Below, in pieces: positions 8,467 to 16,847 of a stretch of 64,000 nt of DNA (positions are counted from its first letter, which is position 1; every line of letters starts with the position of its first letter). This DNA is from Burkholderia cepacia (GTDB taxonomy: Bacteria; Pseudomonadota; Gammaproteobacteria; Burkholderiales; Burkholderiaceae), in the NCBI RefSeq assembly GCF_001039005.1, contig NZ_LDWR01000041.1, positions 353,486-417,485 of the forward strand. Direction: 5' to 3'. Position numbers and translations under genes: made by a program. The notes under the pieces are model-generated. The model was not told the origin of the DNA. It saw only the letters and a program-made list of their open reading frames with translations, and did not search any database.

Positions 8467-9408
8467 ATGTCAACGCCGCTCGTCCGTCTCCCGTCGCTCG
8501 ACCTCGTCCGCGGTTTCGTCGCCGTCGGCCGCCGCATGAGCATCACGCTCGCCGCGCAGGACCTGTGCGTCACGCAGTCGGCGGTCAGCCGCCAGGTGCA
8601 CGCGCTCGAGGCGCATCTCGGCGTCACGCTGCTGCAGCGCGGCTACCGGAAGATCGCATTCACGCCGGAAGGCGAGCGGCTGTTCCGCGCCGCGGATGCG
8701 GCGCTGCACAGCCTGCAGGACACCGTCGCGTCGCTCGCCGCCGCGCGCGAGCGCCAGCCCGTCACGATCACCGCAAGCATCGGCGTCACCGCGCTGTGGC
8801 TGCTGCCGCGGCTCGGGCGGCTGCAGGCGCGCCTGCCGGAGATCGACCTGCGCGTCGCCGCGAACGACAAGGTACTCGATTTGCGCGCGGAAGGCATCGA
8901 CCTCGGCATCCGCTATTGCCCACGCGAGCGCGCGCCGGCCGGCGCGCTGCACCTGTTCGACGAAATCGTCGTGCCGGTCGCGCATCCCGCGCTCGCCGCG
9001 CGGCCGGTCACGAGCGCGGCCGCGATCGCCGACCACGTGCTGCTCGAATTCGACGGGCCGCCGCAACCGCAGCTGCAGTGGCTCACGCACCTGCACGCGG
9101 CCGGGCTCGGCGATGCGCGCCCGAAAGGCGTGCTGCGCTTCAACCAGTACGACCAGGTGATCCAGGCCGCGATCGCGGGCCAGGGCGTCGCGCTCGGGCG
9201 GCTCGCGCTCGTCGCGCCGATGCTCGCGGACGGACGGCTCGCGGTGCTCGGGCCGCAAACACAGGCGCTGACGGATACGTACGGCTACTGGTTGTTTCAG
9301 CACGATCCGGCACCGCGCCGCGAAGTGGCCGACGTGCGCGACTGGATGCTCGCCGAAGCGGCCGATTGCGATATCGCGATGCACGCGCACGACAAGACGT
9401 CGGCATAA
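8467..9408 (+). CDS. LysR family transcriptional regulator (GcvA-like)
   Basis: A 313-residue LysR-type regulator. The N-terminal winged helix covers about residues 10-70, with LAAQDLCVTQSAVSRQVHALEA as the HTH region; the C-terminal periplasmic-binding-like effector domain spans about 95-300. ITLAAQDLCVTQSAVSRQ resembles the GcvA group. The gene is followed after 187 bases by an MFS transporter on the same strand, which is a reasonable candidate target. Effector unknown. Confidence 0.9.
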   Translation: MSTPLVRLPSLDLVRGFVAVGRRMSITLAAQDLCVTQSAVSRQVHALEAHLGVTLLQRGYRKIAFTPEGERLFRAADAALHSLQDTVASLAAARERQPVTITASIGVTALWLLPRLGRLQARLPEIDLRVAANDKVLDLRAEGIDLGIRYCPRERAPAGALHLFDEIVVPVAHPALAARPVTSAAAIADHVLLEFDGPPQPQLQWLTHLHAAGLGDARPKGVLRFNQYDQVIQAAIAGQGVALGRLALVAPMLADGRLAVLGPQTQALTDTYGYWLFQHDPAPRREVADVRDWMLAEAADCDIAMHAHDKTSA

Positions 9409-9595
9409 ACCGGGGCCGTATTCCCGGATGCACGTGACCCCGGCCGGGCACTGCCGCCCCACCCCGTCCGCACTTCGTCGCATTCCCCGCACGCATGCCA
9501 ACCTGACCGAATGATCGCTTGAGCGGCGACGGGCGCGATCGTCTAATCGGATCGAGCGCGGCCGTTTCGCTGCGCGCCTTCATCCGGAGACACGC

Positions 9596-10828
9596 ATGAC
9601 CCCGATCGAGCAGGAAGTCCGACGCCGCTGGCTGCCCGTGCTGGCCGGCGGCCTGATCATGGGCGCCGCGCTCGGCATCCGCCACGTGCAGGGCCTGTTC
9701 CTCGCGCCCGTGTCGCTCGACCACGGCTGGTCGCGCGAAGCGTTCGGGCTCGCACTGGCGCTGCAGAACCTGATCTGGGGCGTCGCGCAGCCGTTCACGG
9801 GGATGGTCGCGGACCGCTTCGGCTCGGTGCGCGTGATCGTCGCCGGGATGCTGCTGTATGCGGCCGGGCTCGTCATCATGGCGCATGCGGCATCGACCGG
9901 TATGTTCACGGTCGGCGCCGGGCTCGTGATCGGCATCGCGCTGTCGGGCTCGGCATTCGCGTCGATCTACGGCGCGCTGAGCCGGCTGTTTCCGCCCGAC
10001 CGGCGCGGCTGGGCGCTCGGTGTCGCCGGCGCGATCGGCGGGCTCGGCCAGTTCTGCATGGTGCCCGTCGCGCAGGAACTGATCGGCGGTGTCGGCTGGC
10101 GGCATGCGTTCATCGCGCTGGCGCTCGTCGCGGCGCTGCTCGCGCCGCTCGCCGTGGTGCTGCGTGACCGGCCCGCGCAGGCTGCCGGCGCCGCCACCGG
10201 CCCCGACCAGTCGATCGGCGAAGCCGTGCGCGAGGCGTTCGCGCATCGCGGCTTCTGGCTGCTCAACGCCGGCTTCTTCGCGTGCGGCTTCCAGCTCGCG
10301 TTCATCGCGACGCACCTGCCCGCGTACCTGCTCGACCACGGGCTGCCGGCGCGCCACGCGAGCGTCGCGCTCGCGCTGATCGCACTGACCAACGTGGCCG
10401 GCACCTATGCATGCGGCCATCTCGGCGGGCTGCTGCGGCGCAAGTACGTGCTGTCGGTGCTGTACCTCGTGCGCGCGCTCGCGATGGCCGCGTTCGTCGC
10501 CGCGCCGCTGTCGCCCGCGAGCGTCTATGCGTTCGCGGCCGTGATGGGCTTCACGTGGCTCGGCACGGTGCCGCTGACGAACGGCGTGATCTCGCAGGTG
10601 TTCGGCGTGCGCTACATCGCGACGCTGTTCGGTTTCGTGTTCTTCGGGCACCAGCTCGGCAGCTTCTTCGGCGTCTGGCTCGGCGCGCTCGTGTACGACG
10701 CAACGCATTCGTACCTGCCACTGTGGATCGGCTCGATCGTGCTCGGCGTGCTCGCGGCGCTCCTGCACCTGCCGATCGACGACGCGCGCGTCGCGCGGCC
10801 GGCCTCGGGCAACGCAGCATGGGCATGA
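9596..10828 (+). CDS. MFS transporter
   Basis: A 410-residue inner-membrane protein with about 12 hydrophobic segments and the MFS loop motif GMVADRFGSVRVIVAG between helices 2 and 3 (residues about 68-83). The family looks like the oxalate/formate or monocarboxylate-type antiporter group (LPAYLLDHGLPARHASVAL between the halves). The substrate cannot be told from sequence. It starts with ATG after CGGAGA and overlaps the following small ORF through ATGA. Confidence 0.88.
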   Translation: MTPIEQEVRRRWLPVLAGGLIMGAALGIRHVQGLFLAPVSLDHGWSREAFGLALALQNLIWGVAQPFTGMVADRFGSVRVIVAGMLLYAAGLVIMAHAASTGMFTVGAGLVIGIALSGSAFASIYGALSRLFPPDRRGWALGVAGAIGGLGQFCMVPVAQELIGGVGWRHAFIALALVAALLAPLAVVLRDRPAQAAGAATGPDQSIGEAVREAFAHRGFWLLNAGFFACGFQLAFIATHLPAYLLDHGLPARHASVALALIALTNVAGTYACGHLGGLLRRKYVLSVLYLVRALAMAAFVAAPLSPASVYAFAAVMGFTWLGTVPLTNGVISQVFGVRYIATLFGFVFFGHQLGSFFGVWLGALVYDATHSYLPLWIGSIVLGVLAALLHLPIDDARVARPASGNAAWA

Positions 10829-10941
10829 TCCGCGCGGCGCTGGCCGCCGGCGCGCTCGCGTTCGTGGCGTGGTGCGGCGCGGCCTACTTCGATTCGGGCG
10901 TCGCGTACGCGCTGCTCGAACACGTCGCGTTCTGCAACTGA
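10825..10941 (+). CDS. Small single-span membrane protein, 38 residues (hypothetical)
   Basis: Starts with an ATGA overlap on the stop of the MFS gene, which suggests translational coupling. The product (MIRAALAAGALAFVAWCGAAY and so on, ending EHVAFCN) has one hydrophobic helix of about 18 residues. It belongs to no family I recognise. It might be an accessory peptide to the transporter or a chance ORF; an alternative ATG is 6 bases upstream. Confidence 0.4.
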   Translation: MIRAALAAGALAFVAWCGAAYFDSGVAYALLEHVAFCN

Positions 10942-10971
10942 CGCGGCGAACGGTGCCGCGCGGGCGGACCG

Positions 10972-12483
10972 TCAGCGACGCTTCGGCAATGCGGCCAATG
11001 CATCGAGCGCGCGGGCGCGCGCGGCGGCGTGATCGACGAGCGGCGCCGGATAGTCGACGCCGAGCCGCACGCCGGCCGTGTCGAGCTCCAGCGGCGACGC
11101 TTCCCACGGCGCGTGGATCGACGCGGTGTCGAGACCGGCCAGCTCGGGCACCCAGCGCCGCACGTACGCGCCGTCCGGGTCGAACTTCCGGCCCTGCGCG
11201 ACCGGATTGAAGATGCGGAAGTACGGCGCGGCGTCGGCGCCGCAGCCGGCCACCCACTGCCAGCTCGCCGCGTTGTTCGCGGGATCGGCGTCGACCAGCG
11301 TGTCCCAGAACCACGCTTCGCCCGCGCGCCAGTCGATCAGCAGATGCTTGATGAGAAACGACGCGACGACCATCCGCACGCGGTTGTGCATCCAGCCGGT
11401 CGTCCACAGCTCGCGCAAGCCCGCATCGACGAGCGGATAGCCGGTCAGCCCGCGCTGCCACGCACGCAGCGCGGCGGGATCGTCGCGCCACGGCATCGCG
11501 TCGAACTGCGCGCGGAAGTTGTCGGTCGCGAGCGCCGGGAAGTGATACAGCAGCGCGTAGCTGAATTCGCGCCAGCCGAGTTCGCTCAGGAACTTGTCGG
11601 CGCCCGCAGAGTACGCCGCACCGCCCGCCTGCGCGGCGCCCTGCACCGCATGCCACACCTGTCGCGGCGACACGTTGCCGAAGCGCAGGAACGGCGACAG
11701 CCGGCTCGTCGCGGGCCGGTCGGGACAGTCGCGCGCCTCCGCATAACCGGCAAGCGAAGTAGTCAGGAACGCGCCGAGCCGTTCGTGCGCGCCGGTTTCG
11801 TCGGACGTCGGCCACGCGTCGCGCAGGCCACCGGCCCAGTCCGGCACCGGCGGGCGCAATGCCAGCGTGTCGAGCGCCAGCGCGCGCTCGCGCACGGCTT
11901 CCGGCCACGGATGAAACGCGATCCGCTCGGGTTCCGGCAGCGGTGCAGCGACCGTGCGATCGCGGCGCGCCGCGCGCCAGTACGCGGTGAACACCTGGTA
12001 CGGCGCACCGCTGCCCGTCAGCACCTCCCACGGCTCGTTCAGCAAGCTGCCGTTGCTGCTCTCGACCGTGACGCCACGCGCCTTGAGCAACGCCTTCAGC
12101 GCCGCGTCGGCGTCGCGCTGCGGCTGCGCATAACGACGGTTCCAGTACACGGCCGCCGCGCCCGTGTCGTGCACGACACGTTCGATCTCGCGCTGCGCGT
12201 CGCCGCGCAACAGCAGCAACCGCCCGCCATGACGCGCGAGCGCGGCGTCGAGCCCGGCCAGCGACCCATGCAGCCACCAGCGCGCCGCGCCGCCCGGCGG
12301 GCGCCCCGCGCCGTCGCCCGTGTCGTCGACGAATACGCATACGAGCGGCCGGCCCGACTCGACCGCGCGCGTCAACGCGGGCTGGTCGGTCACGCGCAGA
12401 TCGTCGCGGAACCACACGATCGCGGGAGCAACGGACGATTTGGCGGACACGGGCACCTCGATGCGGAAAGCGGAACGGGACAC
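10972..12483 (-). CDS. phrB: Deoxyribodipyrimidine photolyase
   Basis: Repairs UV-induced cyclobutane pyrimidine dimers using blue light and FADH2, with an antenna cofactor. It has 503 residues. The N-terminal antenna domain opens with IVWFRDDLRVTDQPAL. The C-terminal FAD domain contains WREFSYALLYHFP, GYPLVDAGLRELWTTGWMHN and NNAASWQWVAGCGADAAPYF followed by RIFNP, as in class I CPD photolyases. The ATG at 12483 gives a slightly long N-terminus; a GTG nine codons further in (VPVSAKSS) is an alternative. It converges on the MFS/small ORF pair. Confidence 0.95.
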   Translation of the reverse strand: MSRSAFRIEVPVSAKSSVAPAIVWFRDDLRVTDQPALTRAVESGRPLVCVFVDDTGDGAGRPPGGAARWWLHGSLAGLDAALARHGGRLLLLRGDAQREIERVVHDTGAAAVYWNRRYAQPQRDADAALKALLKARGVTVESSNGSLLNEPWEVLTGSGAPYQVFTAYWRAARRDRTVAAPLPEPERIAFHPWPEAVRERALALDTLALRPPVPDWAGGLRDAWPTSDETGAHERLGAFLTTSLAGYAEARDCPDRPATSRLSPFLRFGNVSPRQVWHAVQGAAQAGGAAYSAGADKFLSELGWREFSYALLYHFPALATDNFRAQFDAMPWRDDPAALRAWQRGLTGYPLVDAGLRELWTTGWMHNRVRMVVASFLIKHLLIDWRAGEAWFWDTLVDADPANNAASWQWVAGCGADAAPYFRIFNPVAQGRKFDPDGAYVRRWVPELAGLDTASIHAPWEASPLELDTAGVRLGVDYPAPLVDHAAARARALDALAALPKRR

Positions 12484-12595
12484 GTATTGTCGCGGCTGCG
12501 CTGCGCGGTGTCGACGCCCGACACCCGACGCTTGACGTGCTCACGCCGATGACGGTCGCGGCACGCACGCCGCGTCGACCGCCCGGTGAAACGCC

Positions 12596-12640
12596 TTAGT
12601 CCATTCCGACGATTCTTCGCCGCGTCCGCCGGCCTACGCT
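12596..12640 (+). promoter_or_regulatory. Putative activator box and -10 for the SRPBCC/SnoaL operon
   Basis: The box TTAGTCCATTCCGACGA (12596-12612) matches the arms of the inverted repeat at 18009-18077 at nearly every position. TACGCT begins 39 bases after the box start, nearly the same spacing as in the other two promoters (38). Activator-type control by the nearby LuxR regulator is inferred. Confidence 0.55.
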
Positions 12641-12670
12641 CGATGTCGGGTGCGCCGCGATGCGCGGCAC

Positions 12671-12739
12671 GTGCCGGCCGCTACCGGCACCGCGCGTCCC
12701 GACCCGCACCCGCCACGCGCGCCGGCCGCTGCCGGCGCG
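12671..12739 (+). repeat. Two related GC-rich hairpins in a leader region
   Basis: GTGCCGG/CCGGCAC (12671-12690) and CGCGCCGG/CCGGCGCG (12718-12739) share the core GCCGGCCGCTnCCGGC. They are separated by 27 bases. They may fold in the leader of the SRPBCC transcript; no ribosome-binding overlap is seen. Confidence 0.4.
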
Positions 12740-12805
12740 GATCCTTCCGACCGCCGCGGCGCGCGGCCACCCGGGCGCGCGCGCCGCCTCACCCGATAGA
12801 CCTCC

Positions 12806-13285
12806 ATGACCAAACCCTCGAATCTCGTCACCTCGATCACCGTCGACATCGACGCACCGGCGTCCGTCGTGTGGGAAGTGCTGACCGACTTCCCGCGCTA
12901 CGGCGCATGGAACACGTTCTGTATCGGCTTCGAAACGACCGGCAAGCTCGGCGATTTCGTGCACATGCAAATTCGCATTCCGGGCACGGAGACCGTGATT
13001 CCTGTCAGCGAGATCCTCGTCGCCTGTGAACCCGAACGCCTGCTGTCGTGGGAGCAGCGCCCGACCGACGACAACAAGGACGCCGCGCGCCGCGACCAGT
13101 ACGTCGACGCCGACGGCCCCGATCGCTGCCGCTACTTCACGACCGACCAGTTCCTCGGCGTCAACGCGGACACGATCATGCAGAACCACGGCGCGTGGGT
13201 GAAACAGGGTTTCGATCAGTGCGCGCGCGACGTGAAGCAGCGCGCCGAAGCGCTGCATGCGGCACGCCGGCGCAACGACGCGTGA
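12806..13285 (+). CDS. SRPBCC domain-containing protein
   Basis: A 159-residue START/Bet v1-like protein with a hydrophobic ligand pocket. The family signature is clear: TSITVDIDAPASVVWEVLTD near residue 10-30, then FPRYGAWNTF and GTETVIPVSEILVACEPERLLSWEQ. No signal peptide. Such proteins bind or modify hydrophobic small molecules. The next gene, a SnoaL-like protein, starts 13 bases after the stop, so the two form an operon. Its promoter carries the same box as the sulfotransferase and cysD operons, so a part in the same small-molecule pathway is likely but unproven. Confidence 0.85.
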   Translation: MTKPSNLVTSITVDIDAPASVVWEVLTDFPRYGAWNTFCIGFETTGKLGDFVHMQIRIPGTETVIPVSEILVACEPERLLSWEQRPTDDNKDAARRDQYVDADGPDRCRYFTTDQFLGVNADTIMQNHGAWVKQGFDQCARDVKQRAEALHAARRRNDA

Positions 13286-13298
13286 CCGGGAGCGGCCG

Positions 13299-13751
13299 AT
13301 GCCCGATCTGCAAACCCTGTCCGACCATCACGACATCCGCGAGCTGATCGTCGCGTATTCGAGCGCGATCGACACGCGCGACTTCGACGCGCTCGATGCG
13401 GTGTTCACGCCCGACGCGGCGATCGACTATCGCGCGATGGGCGGCATCGCCGGCCGCTACCCGGACGTGAAGGCCTGGCTGCGCACCGTGCTGCCGCAGT
13501 TTCCGCAGTACCAGCACATGGTCGGCAACCTGTCGATCCGGCTCGACGGCGATACCGCGCGCGGCCGCACGATCTGCTTCAATCCGATGGAAGTCGCGCT
13601 GCCGGACGGCGGCACGCAGGTGATGTTTCTCGGGCTGTGGTACGTCGACCGGTTCGTGCGCACCGCGCAGGGCTGGCGCATCGCCGAGCGCGTCGAGGAG
13701 CGCTGCTACGGCCACAACGTGCCGGCCGTGCTCGCGGGCGCGACCGGCTGA
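13299..13751 (+). CDS. Nuclear transport factor 2 / SnoaL-like protein
   Basis: A 150-residue cone-shaped alpha+beta barrel protein of the SnoaL_4 type. The opening LSDHHDIRELIVAYSSAIDT with RDFDALDAVFTPDAAIDYRA is characteristic, as is the late VDRFVRTAQGWRIAER. Members act as isomerases, dehydratases or hydroxylases on aromatic or steroid-like substrates. The start at 13299 gives the standard N-terminus; the frame upstream overlaps the SRPBCC gene. It forms an operon with that gene and converges on the DHH gene. Confidence 0.85.
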   Translation: MPDLQTLSDHHDIRELIVAYSSAIDTRDFDALDAVFTPDAAIDYRAMGGIAGRYPDVKAWLRTVLPQFPQYQHMVGNLSIRLDGDTARGRTICFNPMEVALPDGGTQVMFLGLWYVDRFVRTAQGWRIAERVEERCYGHNVPAVLAGATG

Positions 13752-13819
13752 TCCGGTTGAACCGGCAACGGCGCGCGCCGTGCGATTGCCACATGGCGCG
13801 CGTGTCGAGGATCGCTAAA

Positions 13820-14800
13820 TCAATCGAGCCGAAATGCCGCCTCGAAACGCGCGGCGAATGCGTCGAACTCGGTTTCCGGCAGATGGTTGATGCCGCCCGC
13901 GCGCTTGCGCCCGCCGCCGGTCGGGAAGCCGCGACAGAACTCGTCAGCGCCGAGCGGTCGGCCGTCGGGCACCCGCACGCTGACGACGAGCCCGCCGTCC
14001 GCTCGCGGCGACAGCACCGCGAGCGCCGCATGCGGCGCGTTGCGCATCCGCTCGTTCGCGAGCATCCCCGTTGCGCGTCGCGCCCACGGATGATCAGGCA
14101 TCCGCACCAGCGTCGCGCCCGGCACCTCGCGCAGCGGCGCAAGCGCGCATGCACGTGCCATGTCGTCGCGGTAGCCGTCGCGCAGCGCGGCGAACACGGC
14201 GGTCGCGCGCACGAAATCGAGCGGATCGACGCACGGCAGCATCGCGTCGGCGAGCGCCGCCGGATCGAAGTGCAGATCGCCGACGCACTCGCCGTACGCG
14301 TTGTAGTTCAGGTAGAGCCCGAGTTCCGCGAGCGTGCAGCGCTCGGCGTCGTCGATCCCGTGCTCGCGCGCGAGCGCGTCGCCGAGCGCCGGCAGTTCGT
14401 CGCCGAAAGCCGCGACGATCGCCCAGCGCACGTGCCGGCCGCCGAGATAGCGGTTCACGAGCACACTCGTGCAGATATCGGCCGCCGTGTCGATATGCGC
14501 GTCGAAGCGCGGATCGTCGGGCAGCTCGCCCGCGAAGTGATGGTCGAAATAGCGGACCGTCGCCCCGTCGCGCAGCAGCCGCGCGCACGCGTCGCGATTC
14601 TGGTCGTGCGACACGTCGAGCACGGTGACGAGATCGCCCGAGCGCACGTCGATCCGCTCGAGCAGCTTGATGTCGCGTTTCACGCCCGTCACGAGCGTGC
14701 CGTGCACGCCCTCCGCGAGCCGCAGTTGCTGAAGCGCGCAGAGGCCGTCCGCATCGCCGTTGAACGCGAAGACATGCCGCGCGTTGTGGTTGTCCTGCAT
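13820..14800 (-). CDS. DHH family phosphoesterase
   Basis: A 326-residue protein with DHH-type layout. There is an N-terminal motif FNGDADGLCAL, a second Asp in VLDVSHDQN, the DHH motif in VRYFDHHFAG (DHH at residues 86-88) and a C-terminal DHHA1-like GGGRKRAGG. Family members (NrnA, NrnB, RecJ relatives) hydrolyse nano-RNA and, for NrnA, also 3'-phosphoadenosine 5'-phosphate. The metal motifs deviate: Asn replaces His in motif I, and Arg replaces His in the usual GGGH. The ATG at 14800 has GGAG 8 bases before it; another ATG 15 bases upstream has its GAGG too close. It is the last gene of the DUF1214-sulfotransferase-SDR operon, so a PAP-recycling role is possible but inferred. Confidence 0.85.
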   Translation of the reverse strand: MQDNHNARHVFAFNGDADGLCALQQLRLAEGVHGTLVTGVKRDIKLLERIDVRSGDLVTVLDVSHDQNRDACARLLRDGATVRYFDHHFAGELPDDPRFDAHIDTAADICTSVLVNRYLGGRHVRWAIVAAFGDELPALGDALAREHGIDDAERCTLAELGLYLNYNAYGECVGDLHFDPAALADAMLPCVDPLDFVRATAVFAALRDGYRDDMARACALAPLREVPGATLVRMPDHPWARRATGMLANERMRNAPHAALAVLSPRADGGLVVSVRVPDGRPLGADEFCRGFPTGGGRKRAGGINHLPETEFDAFAARFEAAFRLD

Positions 14801-14820
14801 GATCCGTTGCTCCATCCTCG

Positions 14821-15612
14821 TCAAGGCATGAAATCGCCGCCGTTCGCGTCGAGCGTCGCGCCCGTCACCGCGTTCGCATAATCCGACGCGAGAAACAGCG
14901 CCGCGCGCGCGCAATCGTCGTCGGTCGGCAGCTTTGCGAGCGCGATGTTCGATGCGATCGGCGCGATGATCTGTTCTTCCGTCATCCCGTATTCCGCAGC
15001 CGCCTGCCGGAAATACGTCTGCGTCGGCACGCCCCACATCCAGCCCATGTGGATGCTGTTCGCGCGGATGCCGTGCACGCCGAGTTCGCGCGCCAGGTAT
15101 TTTGCCGCAACGGCGAGCGCCCCCTTCGATACAGCGTAGCCGCCTTCTCCTGCAAAAGGCTTGCGGGTCGCCTGCGTGTTGATCATCACGATCGCGCCGC
15201 GCTGCGCGCGCTTCATGTGCGGCACGACTTCCTGCGTGAGCGCCATCGTGCCGAACACGTTGGTGTCGAACACCGCGCGCCAGCCGTCGAGATCGGCTTC
15301 CTCGACCGGCTCCGGAAACGCGCCGTGCACGAACGCGCTGTTCACGAGCGCGTCGATCCGGCCGAAGCGCTCGACGGCCTGCGTCGCGAGCTGCCGGCAT
15401 TGTGCGCGGTCGGTGATGTCGGTCTTGATCTTCAGCACGTCGCAGTCGACGCCGAGTGCGCGGATCCGCGCTTCGGCGTCGTCGAGCTTCTCCATCGTGC
15501 GCGCCGCGACGACCACGCCGCGTGCCCCCTCGCGCGCGGCCTCGACGGCGAGCTTCACACCGAGCCCCGGCCCGATTCCGGAAATCACGACGATCTTGTC
15601 CTTCAGCAACAT
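14821..15612 (-). CDS. SDR family oxidoreductase
   Basis: A 263-residue classical short-chain dehydrogenase/reductase. The Rossmann motif GIGPGLG is at residues 12-18 and the catalytic YxxxK is in GEGGYAVSKGALA; TQAT stands where the catalytic Ser usually is (VMINTQATRKP), so that residue may be Thr. The usual NNAG is replaced by NSAF. The family acts on alcohols or ketones, including steroids. It lies between the sulfotransferase (41 bases before its start) and the DHH gene. It could make or remove the hydroxyl group that is sulfated; that is inference. Confidence 0.88.
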   Translation of the reverse strand: MLLKDKIVVISGIGPGLGVKLAVEAAREGARGVVVAARTMEKLDDAEARIRALGVDCDVLKIKTDITDRAQCRQLATQAVERFGRIDALVNSAFVHGAFPEPVEEADLDGWRAVFDTNVFGTMALTQEVVPHMKRAQRGAIVMINTQATRKPFAGEGGYAVSKGALAVAAKYLARELGVHGIRANSIHMGWMWGVPTQTYFRQAAAEYGMTEEQIIAPIASNIALAKLPTDDDCARAALFLASDYANAVTGATLDANGGDFMP

Positions 15613-15653
15613 GGGTTGTCTCCTGGTTATCGTTCGTCTCGCGCGTGCGGCCG

Positions 15654-16847
15654 TCAGCCGGCGGCTCGCAGGTGCCGCGCGCGATACGCGGCGAAGTCGT
15701 GCGCGAGCTGTGCATCGGTGAAGCCGAAGCGCGCAATCGAATAGTCGTGCGCGGCGCGCTTGTCGCGACCGTTGCGCGCTATCCAGTCCGTCATCGCCGC
15801 GCGCTGCCGCGCATCGAGCGGCATGCCTGCAAACGCGTACACGGCTTCCGCCACGCCGAGCGGATTCGATACGGTGTCCTCGAAACGCACGTCGAGGAAC
15901 CGATCGGCCGGCAGCGCGTCGCGCGCCGTCATCGCCGCGCCGATCGCGCGCGCCATCCCCGCGTTCCACTGCGCGCCGACCGCAAGCGGATCCGGATCGT
16001 CCGCATACATCTGCCACAGCGTGTGCGCCATGCTCGCCATCGACGGAATCGTCTGTGCCGGATCGCGATGCGTGAGCACCACCTGCGCGCGCGGAAACAC
16101 GCGGCACAGCACGTCGAGCGCATGCAGGTGCTGCGGCGTCTTCAGCAGCCAGCGCTCGGCCGGCGCAACGCCGCGCCGTGCCTTCTGCCATTGCAGAAAC
16201 TGCAGCATCCGCTTCAGGTATGTGTAGACCGGCGTGAGGTCCTGCTGCGCCAACCACGCCGTATAACGCGGCACGTTCGCATACGAATCCATCGCGCACA
16301 CGAACGCGTGCTCCATCAGCATGAACTCCTCGTCGGCGAGCATCGCGTCGAGCGGATGGATCGTCAGGATCTGCGGAATGCAGTCGATCATCGTCGCGAC
16401 TTCGGTTTGCGCACGCGCGATGCGCAAGGTCGGCGCGTCGAGCGTCTCGCCCGCGAGCGGCGCCGGGTAGCGCGTTTCCCACCACGCGGCCGAATGAAAG
16501 CGCGGGTCGACGGCCAGGAGCCGCTGCAGCAGCGTCGTGCCCGTGCGCGGCAGGCCGACGATCACGAGCGGATCGTCGATCGCGATGTCCGCGATCTCCG
16601 GAAAACGCCGGAAGTAATCCTCGATGACGAGCCGGTTCACGAGCTGGCCGACGAGCTTCTCGCGCATCATTTCCGCGCCGCGCGCGGACAGCTTCGCTTC
16701 GTCGATCAGCGACGCGCACATCACGTCGAGCGCTTTGCGATACGGCCCGTCGCCGAACGCGGTGAGCCCGCCCGTGCGCGACACGGCCTCGGCGATCAGC
16801 CCGTCGGCGGCGAGCAGCGTGCGAATCCGGTCGAGCGGCGCGTTCAT
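15654..16847 (-). CDS. Sulfotransferase family protein
   Basis: A 397-residue cytoplasmic PAPS-dependent sulfotransferase of the Sulfotransfer_3 type. The 5'-phosphosulfate loop IVGLPRTGTTLLQRLL is at about residues 96-111. The 3'-phosphate site is seen in VVLTHRDPAQTIPSMASM (Arg260, Ser268). Its ATG overlaps the stop of the DUF1214 gene (ATGA), so the two are translated together. The divergent cysD-cysNC operon would supply PAPS. DUF1214 plus sulfotransferase pairs are frequent in actinobacteria and proteobacteria that handle lipids or steroids, but the substrate here is unknown. Confidence 0.9.
   Translation of the reverse strand: MNAPLDRIRTLLAADGLIAEAVSRTGGLTAFGDGPYRKALDVMCASLIDEAKLSARGAEMMREKLVGQLVNRLVIEDYFRRFPEIADIAIDDPLVIVGLPRTGTTLLQRLLAVDPRFHSAAWWETRYPAPLAGETLDAPTLRIARAQTEVATMIDCIPQILTIHPLDAMLADEEFMLMEHAFVCAMDSYANVPRYTAWLAQQDLTPVYTYLKRMLQFLQWQKARRGVAPAERWLLKTPQHLHALDVLCRVFPRAQVVLTHRDPAQTIPSMASMAHTLWQMYADDPDPLAVGAQWNAGMARAIGAAMTARDALPADRFLDVRFEDTVSNPLGVAEAVYAFAGMPLDARQRAAMTDWIARNGRDKRAAHDYSIARFGFTDAQLAHDFAAYRARHLRAAG

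Larger units (their letters stand above)
12484..12805. other. Intergenic region with regulatory box and GC-rich hairpins
   Basis: This 322-base gap between phrB and the SRPBCC gene has no convincing ORF. It holds the box at 12596-12612, a -10-like TACGCT at 12635-12640, and two related hairpins at 12671-12690 and 12718-12739. If transcription starts near 12647, the leader of the downstream operon is about 160 bases long. Confidence 0.6.

Noticed and set aside
9140..12568. Very long minus-strand open frame spanning LysR, MFS and photolyase regions
   Set aside because: It is out of frame with the well-recognised LysR, MFS and photolyase proteins and is nearly all Arg/Ala/Gly.
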